From: Tethya wilhelma
Lineage: Eukaryota > Porifera > Demospongiae > Tethyida > Tethyidae
NCBI GenBank assembly: GCA_964030475.1
Contig: CAXIPT010000006.1
Location: 4,738,917-4,802,916, forward strand
DNA: 64,000 nucleotides
Direction: 5' to 3'
Positions 22,201 through 32,844 of this stretch are shown here, in pieces (within the stretch, counting starts at the first letter, position 1; each line of letters begins with the position of its first letter). The notes beneath the pieces were generated by a model that saw only the letters and a list, made by a program, of their open reading frames with translations, did not search any database and was not told where the DNA came from. Made by a program: the position numbers and the translations under genes.

Positions 22201-22503
22201 TTTTTTGAATTTTAAAAATACGCCGCCCACGCAATTTACACTAACCTTAATGTACGTAAAATATTATTGAAGAAAACATCTTGATCATACATTTACTTAC
22301 CAGCATTGCAGCTAAACAAGATTGGTATGGTCACACACAAACATACTGCCACAAACTGAAACAGAAAAACAAAACATTTTCAAAAATTTTTGATATGCCA
22401 AGCCAGCTGCCAACCAAAGCTGGCATCAAACCGTAGCAAAATCTCTTAGACATCATACTTTATTAGTGAAATAATGAACTCTGAATTATATACATACCTT
22501 CAT
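17506..22503 (-). CDS. Ig-domain protein with three-pass membrane anchor
   Basis: Eight exons: 22503-22498, 22355-22301, 19923-19513, 18429-18322, 18176-18069, 18001-17879, 17712-17654 and 17586-17506; 316 aa, frame closed. Signal peptide MKFVAVCLCVTIPILFSCNA split after two codons; one Ig-like domain (~21-157; IQLTCVATCLPYLQWFYYN, several NxS/T sites); TM1 (VLTVFGALLWLVAVMVTIAG), TM2 (VFLLIITAILWIVFGATVG) and TM3 (LAAFVFSVLSLLWILMAVTF). The acidic tail ends DSKPKSYDNI. TM2 (AILWxxxGxxVG) and the loop before TM3 (VRRRNNLCLAAFVFS versus RHRNGLFLSSFTFS) match the three-pass FN3 genes upstream, and intron phases agree, so they share an anchor module. The assembly repeats exons 4-7 (18562-19473); I used the downstream copy and treat the other as an artefact. 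A 1.9-kb element occupies intron 2. Confidence 0.75.
17647..18560. repeat. 914-bp copy 1 of a repeat flanking a single n
   Basis: Matches 18562-19473 essentially base for base, apart from one CA unit in the internal microsatellite. The copies are separated only by the n at 18561. It contains TM1-TM3 and the first tail exon of the Ig gene. Confidence 0.95.
18562..19473. repeat. 912-bp copy 2 of the n-flanking repeat
   Basis: Second copy, identical but for a microsatellite shorter by one CA unit (near 19180-19208 versus 18264-18295). The pattern is that of two overlapping contigs, or two haplotypes, placed end to end rather than a real tandem duplication. Confidence 0.95.
20320..22251. mobile_element. 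1.9-kb TTAA-flanked inverted-repeat element
   Basis: Flanked by TTAA on both sides (20320-20323, 22248-22251). The ends are exact inverted repeats for 24 bp (GGTTAGTGTAAATTGCGTGG...), and imperfect similarity continues for ~140 bp inward, including the TGTTCACTGTAG / CTACAGTGAACA pair. TTAA target duplication is the hallmark of piggyBac-type transposition, but no transposase frame is visible, so it is non-autonomous. It carries nested inverted repeats (21033-21130 with 21541-21632; 21843-21864 with 22079-22101) and an assembly n at 21803. Sits in intron 2 of the Ig three-pass gene. Confidence 0.75.
21033..21632. mobile_element. Nested inverted repeat inside the TTAA element
   Basis: Arms 21033-21130 and 21541-21632 are imperfect reverse complements, sharing TACGCTACGTCCAA / TTGGACGTAGCGTA and TGCTGAGTCAGCA / TGCTGACTCAGCA. 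Likely a MITE inserted in the larger element. Confidence 0.75.
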
Positions 22504-22660
22504 CACGACATTATCAGAGAATCAAAGAGTCAAGATCTGGACATGATTTTACACCGGCCGGCTATTTGCGCATATTAAAGTTGAACTTTGACCTTATATT
22601 CATCATTATTGCACTTTGACCTTTGCTTGGTGCAAGCACGCAAAATTAAAACTGAGAAAA

Positions 22661-22982
22661 ATGGCCAGCGATTGGTCCTCATTGCTCGCAAGCAAGAAGA
22701 AACTAGACAGAGAGAAAGGACTGAGCTCGTTGAGGGAGCTCTTAAAGGCACCAGGCCTACAAGATTCAGAGAAGTCCTCCATTGAAGCCCATCTTGTCAA
22801 GGTTCTCACTCAGAGTCTGGTCTCACCTTGGGAGGAGAAACATGGCGGTCTACTGGCCGCTGGAGTGATGGTGGAAGAAGGATGCGCCTCTCAGGAGTTT
22901 TGTGAACGCATGAAAGGAGAGATACCACTGTTTTTGGAGGACAGTGAGTACAGAGTGCGACTAGGAGCAGGTGAGGAGGAGG

Positions 22983-23029
<47 letters not shown>

Positions 23030-24238
23030 TAATACAAATGTTTGCAATCTCCAGGAGAGCTCCTGGGTCACTTGTGCAAGCGGTGCAGCTGTGGTGTGTA
23101 CCAGGAGCTGGAGCAAGTGTTGGAGAACGGGATCAAAGAAAACCTCGAGAGAGATCAGAAGCTAATGGAGGAGCACCCTGAGCTGATTGAGAAGATATCT
23201 GGCAGGAGCTCACCATCGTCCAGTGGCAGAGGCTCACCATCTCCTACCAATGAGGATGAGAGGGTGAGGAAATGATGTCTTGTAGCTTGTCGATTGAGAA
23301 AAATGAGGTTATGTGTAAAGTTGTACTGTACATTTTTTTGGTTGTTTGTTTCTCTTTAGCCTAGATCTCCAAGTGCTGCTCAAATTTTCCATGATACTGC
23401 TGGATGGAAAACTCTGGAAACCTACATGATGTAAGCATTACATCATCCACTATGCTGTATACCATCTTATGTGATGAATTAATTTCTCTCTCTCTTTCAC
23501 TCTTATAGTGCTCTCCAGCGTGCAGTTGAGGGGTGTGGCTCGACCTTTGAACCTTTTATCACCACGGAGCTCCTTCAGCTTCTCTTCACCACACTCAGCC
23601 ACACCAACAGGTTTGTGAGGGAGACAGGCTTCAAGGTGATTGCCTCCATCGTGAAATGCCCAGGTAAGAACAACAATCATGAGTCACAGAGGATTATAGT
23701 TAGCCTCGTCCCCAGGCCCCTCCCTCCAGACAGAAGAAGGGAAGAGGGAGGAGCCTGCATGTGGATGAGGCGACACTATAGTAGTGTCAATCTGTTTGGG
23801 TGTAGATGGGAGAAGTATAAAAACTTAGAAAATACGAAAAGAAAACTAAATTGCAAAATCAGTACTATTTGTCTCTCTATTTGTAGGTATTTCTGCCTCC
23901 ACCACTTCAACCCACTGGCCTTCTATTGCTGACAATCTTGCTAAAGGTCTAGCAGACAATTGGAGCCAGGTCAGAACTACTTGGGCTCGATGTTCTAACA
24001 GCAGCTACTAAGAGTGGATTTCGTTATCATGAATGTATACACTTTAGGTTCGTATGTCAGCATCTGTTGCCACTCGTGAGTTTCTCACTCATCTCCAACC
24101 TCCTCTGAACAAAGACATGTTTCTCTCTGTCCTCATACCACCAATGTGCCGCAATAGGTAACAGTGTACATACATAGCACACACTAGCTATATAGCTCAA
24201 TCCACTCACTGCCATTTCAAGCACACATTGATGGTGTT

Positions 24239-24285
<47 letters not shown>

Positions 24286-26166
24286 GGTACTATGTTGCTG
24301 AGGGGGTGAGACTCTATTCCCAGGAGTCATGGCGACTGGTCACTGACAATAGGGGGGTACAGATAGTGGAGACTTATATACAGAATGTTGTAAGTACACT
24401 GTCACTATATTGACTGACTTCGATAACACTTCTTTTGCCTTCTCTCTCTCTACAGGTTGAGTTTTATATCTCTCAGAGTCAGGCTGCCAACCATGCAGTT
24501 AGGGAAGCAGCTTGTTCATGTATAGCAGAACTTGGCACCAAGGTATAGATTGAAAGATGTGTACACAGCACTGCATCACCTAAGTTTGTACCTAAACTGT
24601 TTCTAAATGTACATATTATTTTTTTATCGTAGGTCTCCAAGGATTCTCTCCGTCCTTACGTTGGGAAGCTGGTGACAGTTCTCTTGGAGTGTTTCAAGGA
24701 TGACAGCTGGCCTGTCAGAGATGGTGGGCATTATATAGAATTATGATTGGCTAATAATCTCATGCAGCAGATCTTGTTTATGTTAATTTTTTTTTTTCAC
24801 AGCTGCCTGTCTGGCTTGTGGAAATTTCGTTGCCTGCTATCCTGAGGAGTGCAGGTAGCTAAAGAGATGAGAGAATGAGTATACATGTAGGTTTAAACGT
24901 GTTTGACCTCCATGTTTCCTGCAGGCCTTCACTGGAGGAGTTGTTTCCCCTCTTCTTTGCCAACCTTGAGGACAGCATTCCATCAGTGAGACAAGGAGCA
25001 GCTGTAGCTGTCGCCAACGTGGTCAAAGCATACGGTACGTATCCTAGCTAGAGACGGTGTACCCCTGTAATTATGATGATTTAATGGATGATTGTTATCT
25101 TGTTTTGCATATGATATGTGATGTGATGTGGTTTGATTGAAGGAGCTGAAGTTGAAGAGAAGGTCTTTGAAATGATGAAGGAGAGAATACCACTGGCAGC
25201 TAAACAGGAGGCTTCCTCTGAAAAGTAAGTGTACATTTGACATATGACATTCAACATTCGACATTCAGCATGCAATATTCGACATTCAACATGCGACATT
25301 CAACATGCAACATGCGACATTCAACATGCAACATGCGACATGCGACATTCAACATGCAACATGCGACATTCAACATGCAACATGCGACATGCGACATTCA
25401 ACATGCGATATTCAACATGCAACATGTGACATTCAACATGCAACATGCGACATTCAACATGCGACATTCAACATGCGACATGCGACATTCAACATGCGAC
25501 ATTCAACACATTTAAAGGCGCTCTCTCACGGAAGCGGAAGTAAATTCAAATTTACATTACGTAATGAAGCCACAAACAGATCACAAGTACGCGCAAAAAT
25601 TAACTATGCGTACAAGTTTGCGTGAACTACGGCAGTTTTGGACAAAAATGTCAGGCTGCTGGCAGCTTGGACTCCTCACAGCAGCAGCAGATGGTAAGCG
25701 CTTCACATTTATCACAAAGACAGTCAGTAGCAAAAAAGTTTGCGTCACCATGAGAAGTTCTGAGCCTGGGAACGAGACTAAGGTAGCACCAGCACGCTCT
25801 CAACTCCATTGGTTGGCTATACAAAGCTCCTGGAACTTGAATACGTTTGCTTCTTGAGCTATCAAGCCTCTTTTTTGCTTCCACTTCAGTTTTACTCCTT
25901 GGCTTTCGAGCGTTTTAGTCGCTGGAACCCAACACGTGGATGTCAACAATGAACTGCGACGTTTAGAATTACACGAAATAATTGCATTCCGATGACGTAT
26001 ACACGACCAATCAGATTTGAAAATTGATTTTTGGGCCACGAAATCAAACTGAAATCACTTCCGTGAGAGAGCGCCTTTAACATTAAACATTAATCATTAT
26101 TAAACATTCGACATACATGTACATGTGTAAATCAGAGAATTCTTGTCTAGTCCTTTGAAGTTCACA

Positions 26167-26201
<35 letters not shown>

Positions 26202-27068
26202 TCATCCTGGTATTGATCCCCGTCCAGCTGTCTTTGGAGTGGTGAGGAGGATTGAAGGGACTCACGACACAGCTCACACGGACCAACAGATGTACTCGTG
26301 TGGCTCACTGGCCCCCAAGATGAAGAGAGGAGGCTGTATGGACTCACATTTTCACAAGCCAGCCGAACTGTGGGAGAAGAGTGAAGGGTGAGGGTGTGAT
26401 GAGTGAGAGTGTGAGGAGTGAGGATGTGAGGGTGTGGTGAATGAGATCAAAAGATTCTTGTTTCCAGTACATGTACTTTACTGTTAAAAAGTTGCTAGGT
26501 TTTCCAGAATTATTTTCTTTATGAGAATGTTAGTTCATTCATCTCAATATATATGTCCAGGTGTATCCATCTCTTGGCAGAGCTGAGTCAGCAGAAAGCC
26601 TATGTTGACAAAGTGTCCTCCTTCCTCCCGATGGTGTCAGAGACGGCCAGACACAAACACTACCCCCAGCACTACAGCCTCCTGGAGTCACTCATGAAAC
26701 AGGTGGGCCTCCTCTGCATGCAGCTTCACACTCCTTCACAGCACATGTCTTTGTGGCTGCACCACATATCTCATGTAAATCATCATTCATTGTAGGACTA
26801 TCAGACCTCACATAAGCTTAAAAAATCCATCCATGGTTCCACTCACTGTTGAATGGAGCTGCTGCATTTTGTGTGTGCTGGAATGTTACAAGTTATAGCT
26901 AGTGGTTTGAATGTTGTTTTCTTTTTGTTTTGTTTGTTTTGTTGTGCAGTTGCCAGTGATTGCTAAGGCTCTTGGTAAGAGAATGTTCAAGAGACACTTG
27001 GAGCAGTTTCTAGACCTTATCTTTTATGGAATGGTGAGTCTGAAAGCTGACATCACAATTACATCATN

Positions 27069-27153
<85 letters not shown>

Positions 27154-27386
27154 CCTCACACACCCACACCCTGCTGCTGTAGTCGTGTGAAAGTGCTTTG
27201 GTGAAAGCAGCTGCTGTAGATTGTCTTACTTCGCTGACTCAGCAAATTGGTCACATGATCATGAGAGGAAGAATAGAGCAACACAATTTTAGGTACAACT
27301 CATGCACAACATATGAAGCAATAATTATTTCATTTTATACCTTTTGCAGCTACTTGGAAATCTATGACAGAACAATTCAACGCTGA
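22661..27386 (+). CDS. HEAT-repeat protein, 17 exons
   Basis: Exons: 22661-22970, 23055-23263, 23360-23430, 23509-23663, 23887-23969, 24048-24157, 24287-24389, 24456-24542, 24633-24723, 24803-24854, 24925-25034, 25143-25224, 26202-26387, 26561-26702, 26950-27033, 27183-27292 and 27350-27386; every phase agrees, 673 aa. I chose the ATG at 22661 (aaaATGGcc context) over an upstream in-frame ATG. The protein is alpha-solenoid-like throughout, with HEAT-type helices such as SWPVRDAACLACGNFVACYP, SIPSVRQGAAVAVANVV and NHAVREAACSCIAELGTKV. A Ser-rich loop (SGRSSPSSSGRGSPSP) lies near residue 140. After residue ~490 there is a His/Cys-containing segment (GCMDSHFHKPAELWEKSEGC), and the C terminus is RGRIEQHNFSYLEIYDR. 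No signal peptide or TM, so cytosolic or nuclear. I do not recognise the named family. Introns hold microsatellites, a minisatellite and a MITE. Confidence 0.85.
22985..23029. repeat. (CA)n microsatellite in HEAT-gene intron 1
   Basis: Pure CA repeat between exons 1 and 2; a similar TG tract lies just before exon 7 at 24241-24283 and a CA tract just before exon 13 at 26170-26199. Confidence 0.95.
25237..25509. repeat. Minisatellite of CAACATGCGACATT-type units
   Basis: About 270 bp of variants of CATTCAACATGCGA and CATTCAACATGCAACATG, head to tail, in intron 12 of the HEAT gene. Unit boundaries shift between 15, 24 and 39 bp. Open frames on both strands follow from the repeat, not from coding. 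Confidence 0.95.
25512..26080. mobile_element. TTAA-flanked MITE with 19-bp TIRs
   Basis: TTAA at 25512-25515 and 26077-26080 encloses AGGCGCTCTCTCACGGAAG (25516-25534) and its exact reverse complement (26058-26076). The 561-bp unit lies directly after the minisatellite in intron 12 of the HEAT gene. It has no evident gene. The TTAA flanks again suggest piggyBac-type mobilisation. Confidence 0.85.
27067..27150. repeat. (CT)n microsatellite after an n
   Basis: About 40 CT units in the intron before exon 16 of the HEAT gene; the n at 27067 marks uncertainty in length. Confidence 0.95.
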
Positions 27387-27693
27387 TCGACTTTATGTAC
27401 TTTTACTGCACACAATTTCATTGTATGGGCATAAAATAATAGTGTTGTACATGAATACACTGGATAATTAAAACATATTGTACAATGTATGACGTCAATA
27501 GTATGAGACCATGCAGCTAGCGCATACTAAAATAATTATGATTATATATAAGTGGGTGTAAATTTCCAGTTTATTTATGGCAACATTTTATTATACTATA
27601 ACCAGAGCATTTCATCATACATGTATAATTATAGTGATACTGATGTGATGATACAGAAAGTCAAACTTCATGCTTATACTATATTATGATAAT

Positions 27694-27840
27694 ATGCTGA
27701 CTTTCATAAGGTGGAGGGGGGTCCACATTAGTTGAGGGTGATTGTACTCTCTTTGGAGTGAAGGATGACCCACTGACGTAGCTACGAGGGTCGTCATACT
27801 CAGTGTAGGCAGTCTTCTCTCTTTCCACGACTATCTCGAG
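27694..27840 (-). pseudogene. Truncated copy of a receptor cytoplasmic-tail exon
   Basis: Nearly identical to 29271-29417: the same EYDDPRSY, SGSSFTPK and PPPPYES coding sequence on the minus strand. Homology ends abruptly before the TM segment (at ~27825), and no other exon of that gene lies nearby. An isolated tail-exon fragment. Confidence 0.8.
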
Positions 27841-28291
27841 CCTGTTTTGTAGGTAAGTTGCTTGCCTAACCTAACTTTCCCTGTGTCATGAAGTAAAACA
27901 TGTTGTATGCCCATGTGCTCTATCATTAGACCAGCAATACCCTTGTCTGATACAGTTGTAGCTACATATTATAAGAAGTCACCTCCTGTATAAATAATGG
28001 TCATGTGAATACCCAAACCATTTCTATTTCTGATTTCTACAGGTCTTCAAGAGTCTACAGTGGTACTGTGGTTGGAGCAACATGCAACTGTAATCCAGTC
28101 AATGGAGGCACTACCAGATCCAATCTACACTGTCAGGACTACCAGCTGCAAGAAGGGACCACTGTAGTGGATGCCCAAATTCTTGCACGTGGAGTATGTG
28201 ACAACGAACATACTCCATATTTAGCTGAGGAATTACGCAACTGCTCGGCCATTGGCACAACAGATGGGGTAGTATCTCCAGGTATAGCCAC

Positions 28292-28474
28292 ATTCAAGTT
28301 GGCAAGCATTCCAGTTGGAGGTTCGTTGGTGATTTTGACAGAGGACTCGAGGATTCCCTGAGGAATGATGTGACCAGCTCTGTCAGCTGCTGGTTCTGCT
28401 GACATGTACACTCTGTAGTTGTCATGACTTCCTTCACTGTACTGCTCTAGCTTCTTGTCAAGCTTTGCCAGCCA
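28292..28474 (-). pseudogene. Orphan dynein heavy-chain exon
   Basis: A 183-bp frame with AG acceptor and GT donor codes [40 protein letters not shown] and [20 protein letters not shown]. The blocks SAEPA...HIIPQGILE and [13 protein letters not shown] are strongly conserved in axonemal dynein heavy chains, in the C-terminal motor region after AAA6. No flanking dynein exon is recognised on either side, and what follows downstream does not continue the family. It is most likely a stranded exon copy; a very large intron cannot be excluded. The opposite-strand open frame here (28005-28361) is only its shadow. Confidence 0.75.
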
Positions 28475-29261
28475 CTTAGCAACAAGATGGATATTCGTAT
28501 AGTATCATGGACTATGTATCCATTATGTTATTCTCACACAATGTATACGTATGTAAAGCATAGTATGTACCAAACACAGGTGAAGTAAGTGTCTTCCCAG
28601 ACTTACTGACTTCTACGAAGTATTCCCGTCTTCATAGACCATGGCAGAATCAGGCACGTACGTCTTATAATTTAGGACTCATACAAGCAACTAGGCTGTA
28701 GACTTGTTTGCACATTCGTCTTTGCTGGAACCAAAACGTAGCGCCCCAGTTCATTTTGATCTCATCCACACTATCATTCCTGACGTCTTCTAAGTCAACA
28801 GTCACAGCTAGAGAATAATGGAACAAGACAGAACACATAACGTAACTGTGTGCACGTGTACATATTCAAAGTCTTACTATCTTCTAGGTCAAGTATCCTA
28901 ACAGTGGAGATAAAATTGTCAATAGACACCTGGTCATCATCTCCAGGAAATATCTGNGACTCATCCTTGGAGTGAAGGATGGCCCACTGATATACCTATA
29001 GCTACGAGGGCAGTCTGGGCATACTGCATACCGCGCTGTAGCCTGTATGTGAAGTCCACAGGGCGCATGCATAGATGTGACAGAGCCTTAACTTGACACA
29101 AAACATTCTTCATACATTCAAGTGGGTGTACAAAAATAATACCAGAAATATAAGTACAGTCAGCAACAATTCTTCCAGAAATATGATTATGAGGATCGAG
29201 TTTAAAGTGCATGTGTACCATCATTCATTCAGTAAAGAAGAGTCAAAATTTCATAATGCCA
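28475..29261. other. Region with unassigned exon-like pieces
   Basis: The minus strand has short open pieces with splice-like ends, e.g. VDLEDVRNDSVDEIKMNWGA (~28720-28808) and DDDQVSIDNFISTVRILDLE (~28868-28940), and a degraded tail-exon fragment at 28965-29030. I cannot assign them to a gene. An n lies at 28957. Confidence 0.35.
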
Positions 29262-31726
29262 CTATATTATGATAAAATGCTGACTTTCATAAGGTGGAGG
29301 GGGGTCCACATTAGTTGAGGGTGATTGTACTCTCTTTGGAGTGAAGGATGACCCACTGGTGTAGCTACGAGGGTCGTCATACTCAGTGTAGGTGGTCTTC
29401 TCTCTTTCCACGGCTCTCACTCTCAGCACACAGGCAGCAGAGAGGATGACCACACCCAGGAGGAGAAGGAGGAGAAGGAGGGAGACAAACACTGACGTGA
29501 GGACAGTCCCAGTGGTGGAGAAGGAACTAGAAGAAGAGCCAGCTTTATTCCCAAGATTCTCAAGATTGATACGATTGTTTTCACTCTGAGAACATTCTGA
29601 CTCTAACATAGTATGTGTGTTGTGTAACATGTGTAGATGTACAATGTCACGTATGTGTATTTGTATGTTTACCACGTGTGTGTGTGTTTGACTCAAGTAG
29701 TTGTGTCTACAGTACTGAAGTATTTGTAAGCTATTCTCTATTGTATATGTATTCATAAATATCAACACTAACCTGTGTAGTCTTGTTGCTGGACGATATT
29801 CAGTGTCCACCTATCTGCGCTGTAGGATCCACTAAAGGATGACACTGGACCAAATCGACCTTCTAAATACTCGAACAGTTGATCAGCATTTCTACCATCT
29901 CTGTAGGCATATTTTAAAGTGTCATATGGCACTCTCTCCAGACTTTGTACAGACCCAGAATGAGTTACATCTGATGTATCCAAATAATAGGACCCCTGAA
30001 ATAATATAATATTGAGAGAATTATTACTATAATATTATGCAGTTAATGAAATTTACTGCGACTTATACCAGTAAGACTTTCTCAATGGTGACTCCACTGG
30101 TGATACTGAGGATCCAATTGACTGGTTCATACGAGACAAACACCAGCACCAATGGCCTGTACACCTGACCAATGACATTTATCCTCACGTTAGTGTTTCC
30201 AGTGTTGTGAACTCTAAACCCAGTGTGACCATCTCCCTCATAGTTGCCAATCACATGGACGTCATAGTTACAGTTGTGAGCATCAGCAAAACAGCTGTAG
30301 GTGGTCTGAGGCTCTCTGTCAAATGTTGGAGTACCAACTGCTGGTGAAGAGCCTTGTCTGATACGACACTCTCTACTCAGACCTGAAATAAAGAGTCAGC
30401 ACAGCCTAGCAGCTGAGGCTTCACATGACAGTAATAACCTACCAGCTGGGAAGGGATTGGGTGTGGTAACTGTTGGGACAAAACTTGAGGCAGAAGCTGA
30501 AGAAACTGGAACACTTGGACTTGTTGGCAAATTACGAGAATCTAAGCACGGATTAGAAGACAATGATTGAATTCATCTTTGAAAGAAGACATGTGTGCAG
30601 GTTGTAATGCATACTTTGTTGTTGTATATTCAGTGTCCATCTATCTGCTCTGTAGGATCCACTAAATGACGAGACTGGACCAAATCGACCAACAACATAC
30701 TCCAATACTTGATCTGTCTTTCCACCTCCTGTATCACTGCCATATCCAGAGGGAAGAGACACACGAGGCACTCTTTCTAGACTTTGTACTGATCCAGAAC
30801 TATACATCACATCAGAGTTGTTCAAATAGTATGATCCCTGAAATAAAGATAATCATTATGATAATAAGAACATGAACAAGTATCGAGCCCAGATTCTTTA
30901 CTCACCAATAGGACTTTCTCAATGGTGACTCCACTGGTGATACTGAGGAGCCAATTGACTGGTTCATACGAGACAAACACAAGCACCAATGGCTTGATCA
31001 CTGGACCAACCACATTTATCCTCACGTTAGTGTTACCAGATCTTGTTACTGGACCAATACCATGATTGTAATCTCCCTCATAATTGCTGATCACATGGAC
31101 GTCATAGTTACGGTTCTCATTAGCCACACAGCTGTAGTTGGTCTGGGTCCGTCCTTCAAATGTTGGAGTCCCAACTGCTGAGGATGATCCTCTTTGAATA
31201 CGACACTGCCCACTTATAGCTGTAGATAAGGTAATCTTAAATGCTGCATGAGAGATGTGCTGATATTCTTACACTAACCAAGACAGGTACAGTAGTCTCT
31301 CTCAGGGTTATTGACACATCTACAGTAGCCATCCACACATTGTGAGCCAGTGTAGTAGCTACCAGAACAGTAGGTGCCAAAGCATCTACTTCCAGCTGAA
31401 TCACAAGCTGTATATAAATGCAAGCAGTGTATGTATGATCGTGTTATAAACAACTACATTAAGTATAAAATTATTATCAGTATTTGGTAATAACAATCAC
31501 GGCAAGTGCATTACCACCAGCTCCAGTGCTCTCAGTTGTGGCAGGAACAATTGGCACACCAGCTGGGCAGCCTGAAAAGAGAGTTGAAAGCATTCTTGTG
31601 GTGGGTGTGCAATAAATTGATATACTCATAAATCAGTCAGTTCACAGGAACATAAAGACTACACTGATGCAGCCAGTCACTTAGCTGTGGTGACTTAATT
31701 CCAGGTGCATGAACAAGATCGACTAT

Positions 31727-31761
<35 letters not shown>

Positions 31762-32844
31762 CTGGTGTATATATAGTTTTAGGATTACCTGGAATCATGT
31801 TTTGCTGTATATTCAGTATCCATCTATCTGCTCTGTAGGATCCACTAAATGATGAGACTGGACCAAATCGACCAACAACATACTCCAAGAGCTGATCTGT
31901 CCTTCCACCTCCTGCATCATTGCCATGTCCAGAGGGAAGAGACACACGAGACACTCTTTCTAGACTTCGTACAGACCCAGAGATAACATCAGAGTTGTCC
32001 AAATAGAATGATCCCTGAAATAAAAGATGATTATTTATATAATATGATAGAAATCATGAAAAAAATTATACACATAAACAATTAAGTATCTAAACTTACC
32101 AGTAGGACTTTCTCAATGGTGACTCCACTGGTGATACTGAGGATCCAATTGACTGGTTCATACGAGACAAACACAAGCACCAATGGCCTGATCACTGGAC
32201 CAACCACATTTATCCTCACGTTAGTGTTACCAGATCTTGTTACTGGACCAAAACCATGATTGTAATCTCCTTCATAGTTGCTGATCACATGGACGTCATA
32301 GTTACAGTTCTCATTAGCCACACAGCTGTAGTTGGTCTGGGTCCGTCCTTCAAATGTTGGAGTCCCAACTGCTGAAGTTGAACCTCTCTGAATACGACAC
32401 TGCCCACTTATAACTACATTGGATCATGCATAGGAAAGTAATCTAACTCTAAAATGAGCCACATAACCCTAGCTGCTGATTTTTCCATCACTAACCAAGA
32501 CAGGTACAGTAGTCTCTCTCAGGGTTGTTGACACATCTACAGTAGCCATTAATACACCGTGAGCCAGTATAGTAGCTATCAGGACACCAGTCTGAAGCAC
32601 CAATACATCTAGTGCCAGTTGAACCACAAGCTGTGAATGTAGGATTATAAATGGTAGCATCATTATAAATCAATAACAGTTACTGTTTAATATTCATAAA
32701 CAAACATGAAGCAAGCTTTGTCTTATCTATACGGCCCGCACAGACTTGAAAATAGACTGTACACTTACTTTGTCCACTGGTATGGGTAGTGACCGCTATC
32801 AAAACGAGTAGAATTATAGCGGTGCCTGAAAAAGTAGCAATCAT
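29262..32844 (-). CDS. Receptor with three copies of an unnamed ectodomain, TM and PPPPY tail
   Basis: Twelve exons: 32844-32769, 32630-32496, 32413-32100, 32014-31789, 31571-31515, 31407-31279, 31219-30906, 30837-30615, 30541-30443, 30382-30069, 29995-29773 and 29602-29262; 816 aa, frame closed. Order: signal peptide (MIATFSGTAIILLVLIAVTT); EGF-like Cys module (~26-70, NGYCRCVNNPERDYCTCL); ectodomain 1 (~71-250); linker; EGF-like 2; ectodomain 2 (~313-491); Ser/Pro linker; ectodomain 3 (~525-703); Ser-rich stalk; TM (VSLLLLLLLLGVVILSAACV); tail with ERE-KTTYTEYDDP and PPPPYES, a PPxY motif for WW-domain proteins. Each ectodomain is two exons (314 + 223 nt) with hallmarks YEPVNWILSITSGVTIEKVL and GRFGPVSSFSGSYxADRW. 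Type I membrane protein; the ligand is unknown. Its 5' exons lie in sequence that the assembly repeats at 33966-36087. Confidence 0.8.

Noticed and set aside
25237..25509. CRISPR-like array
   Set aside because: The units are contiguous variants without unique spacers, in an intron of a eukaryotic gene: a minisatellite.
28005..28361. 118-codon plus-strand gene
   Set aside because: It lies antisense to the recognisable dynein exon and has no motif of its own.
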